From Pseudomonadota bacterium (GTDB taxonomy: Bacteria; Pseudomonadota; Alphaproteobacteria; Rhizobiales; Xanthobacteraceae), in assembly GCA_023431725.1 (NCBI GenBank), contig JAEYVN010000026.1:1-14738 (forward strand): a stretch of 14,738 nucleotides of DNA, read 5' to 3'. Under the pieces are notes generated by a model. It did no database searches, was not told the DNA's origin, and was given only the letters and a program-made list of their open reading frames with translations. Below are positions 14,464 to 14,738 of the stretch, in pieces (positions within the stretch are counted from its first letter, which is position 1; every line of letters starts with the position of its first letter). The translations under genes were made by a program, and so were the position numbers.

Positions 14464-14738
14464 ATGCTCGCGAGGCTCGACGATAGCCTGCTCGATGGCG
14501 GCCTCCACAAGGGGGCGGCCACCGAACGCATGTGCGTTGTCACACGCGAGACACGACCGGTCGGTGAACTGATCCGTTTCGTGGTCGGTCCGGACGAGCA
14601 GATCGTTCCGGATGTGAAACGAAATCTACCGGGCCGGGGATTATGGATCTCGGCCACGCGTGAAGCTGTCGATCAGGCCATTCGGCGGAAGCTGTTTGCA
14701 CGAGGCTTCAAACGCGACGTGCGCAGCGGGCCTGAACT
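14464..14738 (+). CDS. ylxR: YlxR/RnpM-family RNA-binding protein (DUF448), 3' truncated by window
   Basis: An ATG at 14464 opens 91 codons that run off the window without a stop. After a short leader (MLARLDDSLLDGGLHKGAA), ERMCVVTRETRPVGELIRFVVG and NLPGRGLWI are the DUF448/YlxR fold signatures, an RNA-binding domain (GRG motif) that in Bacillus modulates RNase P. In alphaproteobacteria the domain is usually fused to an L7Ae-like domain; that part would lie beyond the window. The position right after nusA and before infB is the conserved one. The start is 14 bp after the nusA stop and is preceded by a run of seven C (14454-14460), with only a distant GAGG (14448-14451) as SD, so translation may rely on coupling to nusA. 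Confidence 0.9.
   Translation, partial: MLARLDDSLLDGGLHKGAATERMCVVTRETRPVGELIRFVVGPDEQIVPDVKRNLPGRGLWISATREAVDQAIRRKLFARGFKRDVRSGPE

Overview
The window is a chromosomal housekeeping region of an alphaproteobacterium. The gene order (tsaB-rimI-fur, miaB-phoH-ybeY-corC-lnt, an XRE regulator next to metK, trmB, then rimP-nusA-ylxR), the high GC content and the protein sequences point to Hyphomicrobiales (Rhizobiales), probably close to the Bradyrhizobium/Rhodopseudomonas/Xanthobacteraceae part of the order. Species cannot be set from the sequence alone. Almost every base belongs to a recognisable conserved gene. I found no mobile element, CRISPR array, rRNA, tRNA, phage gene or defence locus, and no convincing undescribed multi-gene system.

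Layout. 1-90 is the 3' end of a NifU-domain Fe-S scaffold gene. 166-1830 holds tsaB (tRNA t6A synthesis), rimI (N-acetyltransferase, overlapping tsaB by 4 nt) and a Fur-family metalloregulator of the alphaproteobacterial Fur/Mur type. 2070-7810 is one tightly packed operon, miaB-phoH-ybeY-corC-lnt: tRNA ms2i6A methylthiolation, an RNA-linked ATPase, rRNA-maturation RNase, a CBS-domain protein and apolipoprotein N-acyltransferase. It is held together by 4-nt start/stop overlaps. 7811-8049 is an AT-rich gap leading to a small XRE regulator of the PraR/PhrR type, followed by metK (SAM synthetase) and trmB (tRNA m7G46 methyltransferase, a SAM user). 10657-11748 is a DUF2336 gene on the minus strand, converging on trmB. 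11749-12082 is a promoter plus structured leader with a strong intrinsic terminator. It precedes rimP (30S maturation), nusA (transcription elongation/termination) and the start of ylxR, which runs off the window.

Functionally the region is dominated by RNA modification, ribosome maturation and transcription. SAM made by MetK is used by both MiaB and TrmB, and RimI, YbeY and RimP all act on the ribosome or ribosome-associated proteins.

The points most worth a second look are small-scale: the attenuator-like terminator in the rimP-nusA leader; a 12-bp perfect hairpin with an in-frame ATG in its loop at the trmB start; a four-copy heptamer between trmB and the DUF2336 gene that supplies stops in all six frames; an unannotated 47-codon frame whose stop overlaps the SD-less miaB start; and an AT-rich, dyad-bearing leader with a possible short ORF before the XRE gene.
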